From Clostridium sp. AM49-4BH (GTDB lineage: Bacteria > Bacillota > Clostridia > Lachnospirales > Lachnospiraceae): a DNA stretch of 64,000 bases. Position numbers and translations under genes: made by a program. Positions 35,353-44,961 of this stretch are shown here, piece after piece; the stretch's first letter is position 1; each line of letters opens with the position of its first letter. The notes beneath the pieces were generated by a model. The model had not been told where the DNA came from, did no database searches, and saw only the letters and a program-made list of their open reading frames with translations. The stretch covers positions 1 to 64,000 of the forward strand of contig NZ_QUFB01000004.1 in NCBI RefSeq assembly GCF_003478335.1, in the 5' to 3' direction.

Positions 35353-37919
35353 TTGTATTCCTCCTCTATGGCCAATGGAAATGTAACGATCACTTTGAAC
35401 AGATCGCCGTCAACGTGCAATGCGAGAGTACCATTCATTAACTCGGCCAGATTTTTAGCAATGGACAAGCCAAGCCCATTACCTTGTGTGCTGCGAGAAC
35501 TGTCACCGCGTACGAAACGCTCCAGTAATGCATCGGTGCTCTGTTCCAGAGGGTATTGCGATGTGTTACGGAAAGTGATCTGTGCACATTGGTCGACTGT
35601 GGCGAGATCGATATAAACACGGGTGCCGGGTTGTGAATATTTACATATATTACCCATTAAATTATCGAATATGCGCCAGAGATGTCGACTGTCTGCGGTA
35701 ATGACAAGGTCCGGTAGATCTGCGTTATCGACGTTCGGATCGATCATAGGGGTACTTTGCTGCTTGCGAAGGATCAATTCTAAACCTGCCTGAGTTAGTT
35801 TGTCGGTAAATTCACCGGCAGTTTGTGCCAGCAGTATATTTAAGTTGCAAGGTTCCGGGCAAACGGTTAGATTGCCGGTTGATGCTTTGGAGGCCTCGAT
35901 CAGGTTCTCGATCAGCTTTTTTAGCTTGCCGGATTGACGATCAAGGACATCTAAGTATTGCGCCTTTTCTTCCTCCGACAGATTATCTGCTTTTAACAAG
36001 TCTACATAATTTATAATAGAAGTTAAAGGTGTTTTTATGTCATGTGACACATTTGTGATCAATTCTGTTCGAAAACGTTCGCTTTTCATCTTGTCCTGCA
36101 CTGCTATTTGGATGCCGTCCTGCAGTTGATTCAGTGTTTCGGCGTGGCGGCGGAAAGGTCCAAACAATTTTGAGGTGTCCAATTTGGTGGACAGAGCATC
36201 TTCGGCGAGACTGCGGCTCGCATCTGTCAGTTTGGTAAATTGTTCCACACAGAATAGAAGAAACAATGCTTCTGCAACTTTGTAAATAGCAAAGGCAATA
36301 ATTTCAAGATCCGTATTCATGTCGGTTATGCCGATCACAAACAGTTCGATCAGCGTGAGTACGATCCATATGACGCCAATCCTCACTGCTAAATGTATAT
36401 GTGTGCCGATAAACTCTGACGCCCATTTCAAGTTGTGGGTCAGATTGGATTTAATACGACGTAACAGCTGCATAACGCCGTGGCATACTGTGTATTTGCG
36501 GAACGTTTTGGTACCAAGCCGTTCACCCAGATTAACGAAAACAGAGCTTAACAGGAAGAAGAAAAGCACTATTCCGCCAACGGCGAGAAGCAGATTTCCG
36601 CTCATTAATAATTTCTTGGACTGTAGTGTGCGCAGCAATAAGAAACTTATAAAGTAGACAACCCAAGCCGATATAAAGGTCATACTACTGAGATAGACCA
36701 ATAAGGGAATGCGTGTCGTGAAGGAAGGTTTCCCGGATGACTTTAGCAGTATTGTCTGGTGGCAGCACTGGTATAATGCACCAAGTAAAGCAATCAATAA
36801 TAATGCCGTTACCAAAGGAATGGCATAGCAGATCGGATACAATGTGTTAACAAGCTTGGTCGTGTAGGCAAACAGGTCGTGTTTTGAAGTGTCTACAGGA
36901 GTAGAAACTTTGGAACTGATGGAATAGAAGTGTGTTTCGTCCGTGGTCTGTATGCTATAGTATACGGTTGCGTGAACCATTTGTAATGGAATCTGCCTGC
37001 CGTTTTGTGTGACGGTCTTTGGATGGTTGTAGGCACCCAGATAATAAATGGCGGCATCTGATTTTGATAAAAACTCAGATGCAGGAAACTGACTTTCCTC
37101 GGAACCCCAATAGACCACAGGATCGGTAAGCTGCCAAGAGGCTGCTATACGATCGCTTTTGATATCACGCATTTCAATATCTTTGGTGTAATAAGGTATA
37201 TCATCTAATATGATGCGAACGGGATTTACGTCATGGATATAATTACGTATATTCAAGTTCTTGTAGCTTTTGTCTACACAGACGTAACAGCTCCGGCGCT
37301 TGGAATATTTAAAGGTCAATGAACTTCTGGCACTTGCTACTCCTTTAGCCTTAACCACAGCGAAGGCGGTTGGAATTTCGACGGTCCTGACCGGAAAATA
37401 GTATTGTGATTTGGTTCGATAGTACAACAGTCCATTGGTAGTGCATTGAATCTGGTCTATCGTTGTAGAGTGTTTTCGGTATAGATCGACATCTGTTCCG
37501 TCATAGTCTGTGGTAATGTTGTTTTGCAGGATCGTAGCAAGATTTGGATCCGGCACAGATCGTGTTGCCTTTGTGTCGGTAAATGTAGTGTGATACAGAT
37601 GTGCAGACGCTGGCTGAGCATCAATTTCCGTATTCCATACACCGAACACGCTGTATTTGAAGTTGGTGATCTTTTTTTTGTTGACAACGGCATCTTCATC
37701 TTTCTTTTTGTTGATCTCGCTCATGATGGTAGCTTCGTAATATTTCGTCAACAGATCGTACTTGTTGTTCAAGATTTCTTTCTTGGACTGGTCTTTATAC
37801 ATTCCAAGTTGATAGCATAATAGCGACAATAAAATACCAAGGATCAGACCGGTACCGGTGATCATCGCAATGGCAATAGCACCGATCTGCCGTTTTTGGA
37901 TTTGGTGATTTGTTTTCAT
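35349..37919 (-). CDS. Sensor histidine kinase, large multi-pass
   Basis: 856 residues. One N-terminal membrane helix (about 10-32), a large extracytoplasmic domain (about 35-355), then several membrane helices (about 360-590), a DHp helix with S-H-D-I-K-T-P-L-T (His near 625), and an HATPase with N-box D-N-L-M-G-N-I and G-box N-G-L-G-L-S-I-A. It presumably phosphorylates the regulator encoded just upstream. Start at 37919 follows GGAGGAG. The kinase core resembles VanS/GraS-type sensors. The stimulus is unknown. Confidence 0.88.
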   Translation of the reverse strand: MKTNHQIQKRQIGAIAIAMITGTGLILGILLSLLCYQLGMYKDQSKKEILNNKYDLLTKYYEATIMSEINKKKDEDAVVNKKKITNFKYSVFGVWNTEIDAQPASAHLYHTTFTDTKATRSVPDPNLATILQNNITTDYDGTDVDLYRKHSTTIDQIQCTTNGLLYYRTKSQYYFPVRTVEIPTAFAVVKAKGVASARSSLTFKYSKRRSCYVCVDKSYKNLNIRNYIHDVNPVRIILDDIPYYTKDIEMRDIKSDRIAASWQLTDPVVYWGSEESQFPASEFLSKSDAAIYYLGAYNHPKTVTQNGRQIPLQMVHATVYYSIQTTDETHFYSISSKVSTPVDTSKHDLFAYTTKLVNTLYPICYAIPLVTALLLIALLGALYQCCHQTILLKSSGKPSFTTRIPLLVYLSSMTFISAWVVYFISFLLLRTLQSKKLLMSGNLLLAVGGIVLFFFLLSSVFVNLGERLGTKTFRKYTVCHGVMQLLRRIKSNLTHNLKWASEFIGTHIHLAVRIGVIWIVLTLIELFVIGITDMNTDLEIIAFAIYKVAEALFLLFCVEQFTKLTDASRSLAEDALSTKLDTSKLFGPFRRHAETLNQLQDGIQIAVQDKMKSERFRTELITNVSHDIKTPLTSIINYVDLLKADNLSEEEKAQYLDVLDRQSGKLKKLIENLIEASKASTGNLTVCPEPCNLNILLAQTAGEFTDKLTQAGLELILRKQQSTPMIDPNVDNADLPDLVITADSRHLWRIFDNLMGNICKYSQPGTRVYIDLATVDQCAQITFRNTSQYPLEQSTDALLERFVRGDSSRSTQGNGLGLSIAKNLAELMNGTLALHVDGDLFKVIVTFPLAIEEEYN

Positions 37920-38000
37920 ATACTCCTCCAATCTGAAGTGGATCACTTCATTCCTGCATCGCATTGTATCGCAATGTTATGACGCAGATCTTCCAAAATA

Positions 38001-38690
38001 TTAATTGTTATCCAGTTTATAACCGCGTCCCCACACTGCTTTTAAATAACGTGGTTCTGCCGGGTTATATTCGATTTTTTCTCGTAAGTGTCGGATGTGT
38101 ACGGCGACAGTGCTTTCTTCACCATAAGCATTGTCGTGCCATACGTTTTGGTAGATTTCACGTGGTGTAAAGGATTGTCCGACGTGCTGCATCAAAAATA
38201 ACAGTATATTGTATTCGATGCGTGTCAGCGCAATGGGATCAGAGTCTAACGTGACTTCCTTGGTAATTGGATTTAATACGATACCGCCAACAGAATAAAC
38301 ATCGCTTTGCGTTTTGCCGCCGCCAAGCTGCATATAGCGGCGAAGCTGTGATTTAACACGTGCCTGAAGCTCGATGGGATTGAATGGTTTTGTTATGTAA
38401 TCATCAGCGCCGACTGTTAAACCGAGCACTTTGTCAATATCTTCGCTTTTGGCGGTTAACAAAATCACAGGAACATTGCTAAATTCGCGTAGCTTCGTGA
38501 GTGCAGCGATGCCGTCCATATGAGGCATCATAATGTCCAGAAGAACCAAATGGATTTCCTCTTCTGTTAGAATTTTGAGTGCATCTGCGCCATTGTAGGC
38601 TTTGAAAATTTTATAGTCGTCGTTGCGTAAGTAGATTTCTAATGCGGTAACGATATCTTTTTCATCGTCACACAGTAATATTTGGTACAT
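38001..38690 (-). CDS. OmpR/PhoB family response regulator
   Basis: 229 residues. Receiver domain with acidic pocket D-D-E, phospho-acceptor Asp in L-L-D-I-M-M-P, L-T-A-K and K-P-F motifs; C-terminal winged helix ending K-A-V-W-G-R-G-Y-K-L. Start at 38690 follows GGAGGG. First gene of a three-gene minus-strand operon with the kinase and the membrane protein. Confidence 0.93.
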   Translation of the reverse strand: MYQILLCDDEKDIVTALEIYLRNDDYKIFKAYNGADALKILTEEEIHLVLLDIMMPHMDGIAALTKLREFSNVPVILLTAKSEDIDKVLGLTVGADDYITKPFNPIELQARVKSQLRRYMQLGGGKTQSDVYSVGGIVLNPITKEVTLDSDPIALTRIEYNILLFLMQHVGQSFTPREIYQNVWHDNAYGEESTVAVHIRHLREKIEYNPAEPRYLKAVWGRGYKLDNN

Positions 38691-38806
38691 GTTTCCCTCC
38701 GTAATATTTATTGCCTCCTTACAAGATTTATCTTGCATAGTTCTATTGTAGAGAAATGAATCTTAAAATTCAACATGCTATTTGTTTAAGATTTTATTAA
38801 GAAACT

Positions 38807-39361
38807 GAAACTTCCCATACCGGAAGTTCTTGTCCTCGCCACATATTGCTTATTATGTCGGCAATAAATAGAATATTTTGCAGTCGACAAACTAAATTGT
38901 TCTGTCATCCAAGAACTAAGATAATTGCCGCAGAACGCAACTTTTTTTGTGTGATTTCTTATTTTGTTAAGTCTCTGATAAATACATGCCCGAAGGATTG
39001 TCTGAGATGTCCTGGTTTAGCAAGGTATCATCCATTTTTGGACGGGACGCTTTCGCTACAATGCACTACGTCACGTTACTTAATGTCTCTGAAATACGAG
39101 ACATAAGTAACGACGAGCGCAAAGTCCCTTTCAAAAATGATGAATACCTTGCTTCCAGGACTTCGAGTTTCCGAAGGGCATGTAAATCAATCATCAGAGA
39201 CAACAAAATTTAGAAATCACCAAGAACGAAAATGCGGCAAGGCAATTACTATAGTTCTCGGATGGCAGAAATCACTCTTTGGTGACTGCAAAATGCAATA
39301 TAGTCATCGACATAATAAGCAATATGTTGTTCTTGCAGCAACTTCCGGTATGGGAAGTTTC
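38807..39361. mobile_element. 555-bp foldback (MITE-like) inverted-repeat element
   Basis: The whole segment is one imperfect inverted repeat about a centre near 39094. Outer arms are exact over 22 bp (38807-38828 with 39340-39361: gaaacttcccataccggaag and on). An exact 20-bp pair lies at 38841-38860 with 39308-39327. Central arms GTTACTTA, ATGTCTC with GAGACAT, AAGTAAC close at a small loop (39075-39111). The intervening parts pair less well, with small indels. No open frame in it looks coding. It abuts a truncated HD-hydrolase on the right. I saw no clear target-site duplication. Confidence 0.75.
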
Positions 39362-39371
39362 AATAAATTAA

Positions 39372-39614
39372 TTCATACAAGCGGATCCAAGAGGACGTCC
39401 ATCGAAGAGCACGAAGGACATGGAGTTAAAATCCTTAAAGAAAAAGTATAAAGCGAAAGGTTTTGCGGCGGGATGCTCTCGTGAGGTCATCGCACGAGGC
39501 GCTGAGCAGCTTGGCTGGGAGTTGTCAAAACTATTGGGGATGACATTGCAGGCAATGGCGGCGTCTGAAGACACGATCAATGCGGAGATGGCCGCGATTG
39601 AGGCGCAAAGGTAG
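39372..39614 (+). pseudogene. C-terminal remnant of an HD-domain hydrolase
   Basis: Open from 39372 and encoding I-Q-A-D-P-R-G-R-P, then A-A-G-C-S-R-E-V-I-A-R-G-A-E-Q-L-G-W, the tail of HDIG-type hydrolases, as I recognise it. The N-terminal catalytic HD domain is missing; the frame meets a stop and the foldback element immediately upstream. The ATG at 39420 has no good ribosome binding site. Most likely truncated by the foldback insertion or a deletion at its edge. Confidence 0.65.
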
Positions 39615-39748
39615 TTTGCACAGATGCAGTCATAATTTTGTAAGAAATTTGGAATAAAAATATCACAAAGTCGTGATACGAATTATAAAAACAGTCTTTT
39701 TTATTTTGCTAGGATGTTATCAGAAGCAGATAAAGGAGGCTATTTTTT

Positions 39749-40624
39749 ATGGAAAGAAGGAAATACAGAAAACATAGATTCATGAAAGTGCTGGCGTTTA
39801 TTTTGACGGTGATCGTAATGTGGAAATTGATAGGAAATGTGGGAAGCTGGGTCAGACAGTGGCAGTCGGATGAGGAGTATGGCGTGTCTGCACAAAATAT
39901 GTCTATTCATGATGCGAAGGAGAAGGCACCGCAAAAGCTTAGTACAACGCAGATTAAGAAGAGACTGCACAGTTTGTCTAAGAAGGATTCAGCCTATATA
40001 AATATTTATGACAATCGGGATAAATATCCCACCGTGTTGTTGCGTTCCCTTTGTAATAATGCGGAGATGTTGGAGTTTGTGAAAGGTTATTTGTCAGCGG
40101 ATGGCTTAGCACACGGTCATTTGACGAAGAAAGAATGTAAGGAAAAGATACCACTTTTGCTGCAGTGGGATCAAAGATGGGGATATGTTTCCTATGGAAG
40201 CAGCGACATTGCGTTATCCGGTTGTGCACCTACCTGTTTGTCAATGGTGATCGTGGGTTTGACCGGAAATCATAATGCAACGCCGGATAAGATTGCGAAG
40301 TATGCACAGGATAATGGGTACTATCTAAAAGGAACGGGAACGAGTTGGAGTCTTCTTACTGAGGGAGCTTCTCATTTTGGTGTTGTGGGATGTGAGATCA
40401 GTTTAAGCAAGGAAACTGTTTGTGGTGTCTTAAAACAGGGACAGCCGGTCATCTGCAGTGTGGGGAGAGGAGATTTTACGACAGAGGGGCATTTTATAGT
40501 ATTGACGGGAATGAAAGATGGCAGAATTAAGGTGAATGATCCAAATTGTATACACAGGAGTTGTTTATGGAAGTATGAGACATTGGAACCACAGATTAAA
40601 AATTTATGGGCGTATCAGGGATGA
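39749..40624 (+). CDS. C39-like cysteine peptidase, membrane-anchored
   Basis: 291 residues. N-terminal membrane helix (about 12-30), a linker, and a papain-like C39/PF13529 domain with catalytic Cys in S-G-C-A-P-T-C (near 152), His in E-G-H-F-I-V-L (near 252) and Asp in V-N-D-P-N. Secreted C39_2 proteins of this type act on the cell wall or peptides outside the cell. Start follows AAGGAGG. A VanR/VanS-like pair begins 74 bp later, so it may be a target or a sensor-linked component of that system. Confidence 0.83.
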   Translation: MERRKYRKHRFMKVLAFILTVIVMWKLIGNVGSWVRQWQSDEEYGVSAQNMSIHDAKEKAPQKLSTTQIKKRLHSLSKKDSAYINIYDNRDKYPTVLLRSLCNNAEMLEFVKGYLSADGLAHGHLTKKECKEKIPLLLQWDQRWGYVSYGSSDIALSGCAPTCLSMVIVGLTGNHNATPDKIAKYAQDNGYYLKGTGTSWSLLTEGASHFGVVGCEISLSKETVCGVLKQGQPVICSVGRGDFTTEGHFIVLTGMKDGRIKVNDPNCIHRSCLWKYETLEPQIKNLWAYQG

Positions 40625-40697
40625 AGGATATTTGCAGAAGCTATTTGCTTGTAGTACAATGACCTCAAATAAGCAAACGAAAGAGGGGAATAGGCAG

Positions 40698-41393
40698 ATG
40701 GCGGAGAGTATTTTAGTGGTAGACGATGAGCAGGAAATTGCCGATCTGGTAGAGGTATATTTACAAAATGAGGGGTATACAGTGCATAAGTTTTACAATG
40801 CAAAAGATGCTCTGAATTGCCTGGATAAGACCACGATCAGTCTGGCATTATTAGATGTTATGCTTCCAGATATGGATGGCTTTTCGCTTTGCAGGCAGAT
40901 CAGACAGAAGTTTTATTTCCCGATTATCATGTTGACGGCAAAAGTGGAAGATATGGATAAGATCATGGGTCTGACGGTGGGCGCTGATGATTATATTACC
41001 AAACCCTTTAATCCGTTAGAACTTATGGCGCGGGTCAAAACACAGTTACGACGATATACGCGCTACAATACGGCAGGTGTTACGCAGGAGCGGGATGAGG
41101 AGATTGATATACGAGGTATGCACATATCAAATATTAGTCACAAGTGTATGCTCAATGGACAGGAAATTGCATTGACACCTTTGGAGTTTGACATTGTGTG
41201 GTATTTGGCAAGAAAACAGGGAAAGGTTGTTTCTTCCGAGGAATTGTTTGAAGCTGTTTGGAAAGAAAAATATTTGGATAACAATAATACCGTGATGGCG
41301 CATATTGCCAGAATACGGGACAAAATGCATGAGACGGCACGTAAACCAAAGTTTATCAAAACGGTTTGGGGGGTAGGATATACCATTGAGTAA
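40698..41393 (+). CDS. OmpR family response regulator (VanR-like)
   Basis: 231 residues: receiver with D-D-E, phospho-acceptor Asp in L-L-D-V-M-L-P-D-M-D-G, K-P-F-N-P; C-terminal winged helix ending K-T-V-W-G-V-G-Y. Start at 40698 after GAGGGGAAT, not the earlier ATG inside the peptidase gene. Overlaps the kinase by 8 bp. Confidence 0.93.
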   Translation: MAESILVVDDEQEIADLVEVYLQNEGYTVHKFYNAKDALNCLDKTTISLALLDVMLPDMDGFSLCRQIRQKFYFPIIMLTAKVEDMDKIMGLTVGADDYITKPFNPLELMARVKTQLRRYTRYNTAGVTQERDEEIDIRGMHISNISHKCMLNGQEIALTPLEFDIVWYLARKQGKVVSSEELFEAVWKEKYLDNNNTVMAHIARIRDKMHETARKPKFIKTVWGVGYTIE

Positions 41394-42501
41394 GAACATA
41401 ACATTAGAGGCGAAACAAGGGGAGCAGCATGATCATAAAGCGATGCAGTTTTTGATGCAGTATGTAGTCACGCTGGGAATATGCATAGGCGGTTTGGTAA
41501 TACTTGTGGTATTATCAAAATTGGTGTTATCCACGAGAATATGGTATCAGACAGATCCTTATTGGCCGATGCTACATTGGTTGAATTTACATGTGATCTC
41601 AGTCTGTGTTGCAGCTAGTGGCGCAATCTGTCTTATTGTGACGATTTATTATTTGTTCCGTGCTTTCCGGCAGATGGATGAAGTCGTGGAAGCAGCAGGA
41701 AAGTTAGTGCATCAGCCGGAACATCCTTTACGGTTGTCGCGTTCTCTGCAGGGGGTGCAAAATGAGTTGAATCTTGTGCGGGAACAGGCATTGCGCAATG
41801 AGATGGCGGTGAAAGAGGCTGAGCAGAAAAAGAATGATCTGATTGTATATTTGGCGCATGACTTAAAAACACCACTTACTAGTGTGATCGGGTATTTGTC
41901 ATTGCTTCGAGATGAGCCGCAAATATCGGAACAGTTGCGACAGCGGTATACAGGCATTGCGTTAAATAAAGCAGAACGATTGGAAGAACTGATCAATGAA
42001 TTTTTTGATATTACACGTTTTAATCTGTCGGTCATGACCCTGGAAAAGGAAACAATCCATCTGAGCCGTATGCTAGAGCAGATTGCCAGTGAGTTTGCAC
42101 CGATTTTGCAGGAAAAAGGTTTGACATTGGAGCTTGCAATAGAAAAAGAGGTCGATCTGTCCGGAGATCCGGATAAATTGGAACGCGTCTTCGATAATCT
42201 GCTTCGCAATGCGGTCAATTACAGTTATCCGAATACAGTGATCCAGTTGTCGATGGAGCAACGGAAAGAAGAGCATAAAGTATTGCTTCGTGTACAAAAT
42301 CATGGGCGGACGATTGCAAAAGAAAAATTAGAGCATATTTTTGAACAGTTTTTTCGTGTGGACGCGTCAAGATCCTCTGCAACGGGTGGGTCCGGACTTG
42401 GCTTAGCGATCGCCAGACAGATCGTGGAGATGCATCATGGACAGATTCGGGCAGAGAGTGTGGATGAGATGATAGTGTTTGAGGTGGAATTGCCAATATA
42501 A
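41386..42501 (+). CDS. Sensor histidine kinase (VanS-like)
   Basis: 371 residues. Two membrane helices (about 24-47 and 68-88), HAMP-like linker, DHp with L-A-H-D-L-K-T-P-L-T (His near 158), N-box D-N-L-L-R-N-A-V, G-box G-G-S-G-L-G-L-A-I. The short periplasmic loop is typical of VanS/intramembrane sensing kinases. TTG start overlapping the regulator's end gives translational coupling. A role in envelope stress or cell-wall antibiotics is likely but not shown. Confidence 0.9.
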   Translation: MSKNITLEAKQGEQHDHKAMQFLMQYVVTLGICIGGLVILVVLSKLVLSTRIWYQTDPYWPMLHWLNLHVISVCVAASGAICLIVTIYYLFRAFRQMDEVVEAAGKLVHQPEHPLRLSRSLQGVQNELNLVREQALRNEMAVKEAEQKKNDLIVYLAHDLKTPLTSVIGYLSLLRDEPQISEQLRQRYTGIALNKAERLEELINEFFDITRFNLSVMTLEKETIHLSRMLEQIASEFAPILQEKGLTLELAIEKEVDLSGDPDKLERVFDNLLRNAVNYSYPNTVIQLSMEQRKEEHKVLLRVQNHGRTIAKEKLEHIFEQFFRVDASRSSATGGSGLGLAIARQIVEMHHGQIRAESVDEMIVFEVELPI

Positions 42502-42508
42502 AGAGCAT

Positions 42509-42616
42509 TCCTTTGGGATTGGAACGGTCGTTTCAGTACTTGGTGTTGGAAGAGTGATCGCCGCATTTAATCATTTCTTTATGGAACGCATGGTTGCCGC
42601 GGCAGGTGTAGAATGA
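42509..42616 (+). pseudogene. C-terminal fragment of a YczE/DUF6198-like membrane protein
   Basis: 36 codons: S-F-G-I-G-T-V-V-S-V-L-G-V-G-R-V-I-A-A-F-N then M-E-R-M-V, ending in TGA. This matches the last helix of YczE/YitT-like membrane proteins, but no start or upstream gene is present; it begins right after the kinase stop. A relic. The remaining gap to 42827 shows nothing else clear. Confidence 0.45.
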
Positions 42617-42827
42617 GGGGAACCAGGGTGAGATCTTTCGCACAGCATATGTGTATGTACGAAATGCGGGAGTGTTATGGATTGCGCTAGGATAGTAGAA
42701 GAATTGTATTTCAAGGAATAACGTGGTAAAATATGGCTAAATACAGGTGGCTGTGATTGTGGGGATCCGGCCTGCCTAAGGAACGATAATTACGATGTTA
42801 GAAGTAATAGATATAGAGGGACAGAAG

Positions 42828-43811
42828 ATGGAAAAGGTAAAGAAAATTATTATTCGTGTTACGGATAAACTAGAAGAGAGTTGTGTACTGGGGGCTATCA
42901 GGCAGGCGATGATCATGATGATCCCGCTGTTGGTGGTTGGCTATATGTCGGCAATGTTTCTTAATTTGCCGATTCCTGCATATCAAACGTTTATTACAAC
43001 GTTGTTCGGAGGACGTGTTACTGAAGTGCTGCAGTGCGTCTATTCGACAGTTAATGATTTTTTCTCTGTATTTTTGGTTGTAGCAACAAGCGTGAGTTAT
43101 TCGATCATAAAACAGAAAAAGCAGGGAATATATGAAGGTACCGGGAATATTATTATTCTTGTCATTATTTCTTTGGCAGCATTTGCCGGGTATTCCGGAA
43201 TACAGTATGATGATTTTTCTATTACGAAGTTTAGTAATATGTATGCGTTTAGTGCATTGCTGGTTTCCTTGGTTTCGAGTGAGATGTATTGTGTGCTGAA
43301 AAATAGTGGGCTTTTTCGCTTGAAAAAGCAAAGAACGAATACGGATAGTGTTTATGAAGAAGCAATTGAGGAAATTATTCCGGCAGTGATCATTGTTGGC
43401 TGCTTTTCTTTATTGCATCAGTTCTTTCGTGTGTGTTTTGGAGTAGATGGTCTGCAAGAGTTGATGGAGAGGATGTTTAATTATATTTTAGGACCTTTGC
43501 AGAATGGTTTGGGAGCGGGGCTGATCGTCATTTTGCTGACACATGGATTGTGGTTTTTTGGTATTCATGGGCATAATATGTTGGACACAGTCATCAAACA
43601 ACATTTCGCAGATGTGACAGCGGGGATTTTAGCAAAACAATGCAGGATGTATTTGTACTGCTTGGCGGAACGGGAGCTATGCTTTGCTTGGTCGTGGCAC
43701 TATTGCTTTTTGCTAAGAAAAAGGGTACTCGTAATCTTGCGTGGATGGCGGCACCGACAGTTGTATTTAATATTAGTGAGATCGTGTTGTTTGGTATTCC
43801 GATCATATTAA
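42828..43811 (+). CDS. PTS EIIC-like domain of an EIIC-EAL fusion (frameshifted N-terminal part)
   Basis: Multi-pass membrane protein of the cellobiose-type EIIC family; the L-T-H-G-L-W-F-F-G-I-H-G-H-N motif marks the sugar site. At 43622-43625 a G appears lost from a run, and the true frame continues at about 43628 (F-S-K-T-M-Q-D-V-F-V-L-L-G-G-T-G), so everything after T-A-G here is artefact. Start at 42828 (M-E-K-V-K-K) follows AGAGGGA; the ATG at 42795 lacks a ribosome site. No EIIA or EIIB genes lie nearby. Confidence 0.8.
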   Translation: MEKVKKIIIRVTDKLEESCVLGAIRQAMIMMIPLLVVGYMSAMFLNLPIPAYQTFITTLFGGRVTEVLQCVYSTVNDFFSVFLVVATSVSYSIIKQKKQGIYEGTGNIIILVIISLAAFAGYSGIQYDDFSITKFSNMYAFSALLVSLVSSEMYCVLKNSGLFRLKKQRTNTDSVYEEAIEEIIPAVIIVGCFSLLHQFFRVCFGVDGLQELMERMFNYILGPLQNGLGAGLIVILLTHGLWFFGIHGHNMLDTVIKQHFADVTAGILAKQCRMYLYCLAERELCFAWSWHYCFLLRKRVLVILRGWRHRQLYLILVRSCCLVFRSY

Positions 43812-44932
43812 ATCCAATTTTTGTTGTGCCGTTTATGCTTGTTCCACTTGCTAATTTTTTGATAACTTATGCGGCAATTTATTCGGGACTGGTACCGCAT
43901 CTTGTTAGTGAAGTGAATTGGACAACACCGATTTTCCTAAGTGGCTATCAGGCAACCGGTTCTTGGGCGGGAGCAATACTACAGATGGTATGTCTGGCGG
44001 TTGGCGTATGCATCTATATGCCATTTGTTCGCTTGTATGAGGAGCAGAGTGTTCGTAAAATGGAGCGTGATCTTAAGCTGCTCGTTCAGGAAATGCAGCG
44101 TGAGGAAGAAAATAATGCAATTATGACACTGACAAAACGTGAGGATGAATTAGGACATGTAGCACGAAGTTTGGCGGTAGAACTTGTAGAGGCGATACAA
44201 CATCAGGAATTGTACCTCATGTATCAGCCGCAAGTAAATTGTGAAGGTGTGTGTGTTGGTATTGAGGCGCTGATTCGTTGGAATCATCCGGAACTTGGTT
44301 TTATTTATCCGCCACTGATCATTGAATTGGCAAAAGAAAAGCATGTATTATATTTGCTGGAACAATATATTTTTGATACAGCGGCAGCTACCGCAGAAAA
44401 GTTAAAACCATATGCAGGAGAGGAATTTAAGGTATCCGTCAATATCACCAATGAGTCTTTAGAGTGGGAGGGCATTGAACAATGCATTGATGATACGGTG
44501 GCCAAATATGATATCCCGAGCGAGTGGTTCTGCTTAGAGATCACGGAGCAGGATGCGCTTTCCTCCTCCATTGATATTGCAGATAAGATCAAAAATATTA
44601 AGGCAAAAGGACATAAATTCCTGATTGATGATTTTGGAATGGGACATACTTCATTGACATATTTACAGACAAATTATTTCGATGTAGTGAAATTGGATGG
44701 ATCATTGACTAGAGATGTTTTATGCAATGAGCGAAACAGTGACATTATCGGTTCCATTGTGTATCTTAGTAAGTCATTGCATTTTAAGATCATTGCCGAA
44801 TATGTAGAGGATGAGAATCAGAGAGATGAGTTGAAGCGGCTTGGCTGTGATGCGTTCCAGGGTTATCTTTACAGCAAACCATTGGAGGAAGATGCACTTC
44901 TGACATGGATGGAAGAGAGACAGAACGTGTGA
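43640..44932 (+). CDS. EIIC-EAL fusion, C-terminal part: EIIC end plus c-di-GMP phosphodiesterase
   Basis: Continues the EIIC domain (about 150 residues, four or so helices), then a linker and a full EAL domain. Catalytic features appear intact: I-E-A-L-I-R-W (EAL), N-I-T-N-E, E-I-T-E, D-D-F-G-M-G (loop 6), K-L-D-G, and Q-G-Y-L-Y-S-K-P. It should hydrolyse c-di-GMP. The fusion joins a sugar-binding membrane domain to second-messenger control, so it probably acts as a receptor and not a transporter, since PTS phosphotransfer domains are lacking. The gene should be read as 42828-44932. Confidence 0.85.
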   Translation: MQDVFVLLGGTGAMLCLVVALLLFAKKKGTRNLAWMAAPTVVFNISEIVLFGIPIILNPIFVVPFMLVPLANFLITYAAIYSGLVPHLVSEVNWTTPIFLSGYQATGSWAGAILQMVCLAVGVCIYMPFVRLYEEQSVRKMERDLKLLVQEMQREEENNAIMTLTKREDELGHVARSLAVELVEAIQHQELYLMYQPQVNCEGVCVGIEALIRWNHPELGFIYPPLIIELAKEKHVLYLLEQYIFDTAAATAEKLKPYAGEEFKVSVNITNESLEWEGIEQCIDDTVAKYDIPSEWFCLEITEQDALSSSIDIADKIKNIKAKGHKFLIDDFGMGHTSLTYLQTNYFDVVKLDGSLTRDVLCNERNSDIIGSIVYLSKSLHFKIIAEYVEDENQRDELKRLGCDAFQGYLYSKPLEEDALLTWMEERQNV

Positions 44933-44961
44933 ATTGAATTTTCAGGAAAAAGGTAGTAGAT

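Noticed and set aside
38846..39213. Short plus-strand frames inside the foldback element
   Set aside because: They overlap one another in different frames, have no ribosome sites, and the DNA is explained by the inverted repeat.
40536..40697. Extended N-terminus of the VanR-like regulator
   Set aside because: It overlaps the C39 peptidase in another frame and lacks homology; the receiver begins at 40698.
42617..42827. c-di-GMP riboswitch before the EIIC-EAL gene
   Set aside because: No GEMM core found.
42795..42827. Upstream ATG as start of the EIIC-EAL protein
   Set aside because: No ribosome binding site; AGAGGGA precedes the ATG at 42828.
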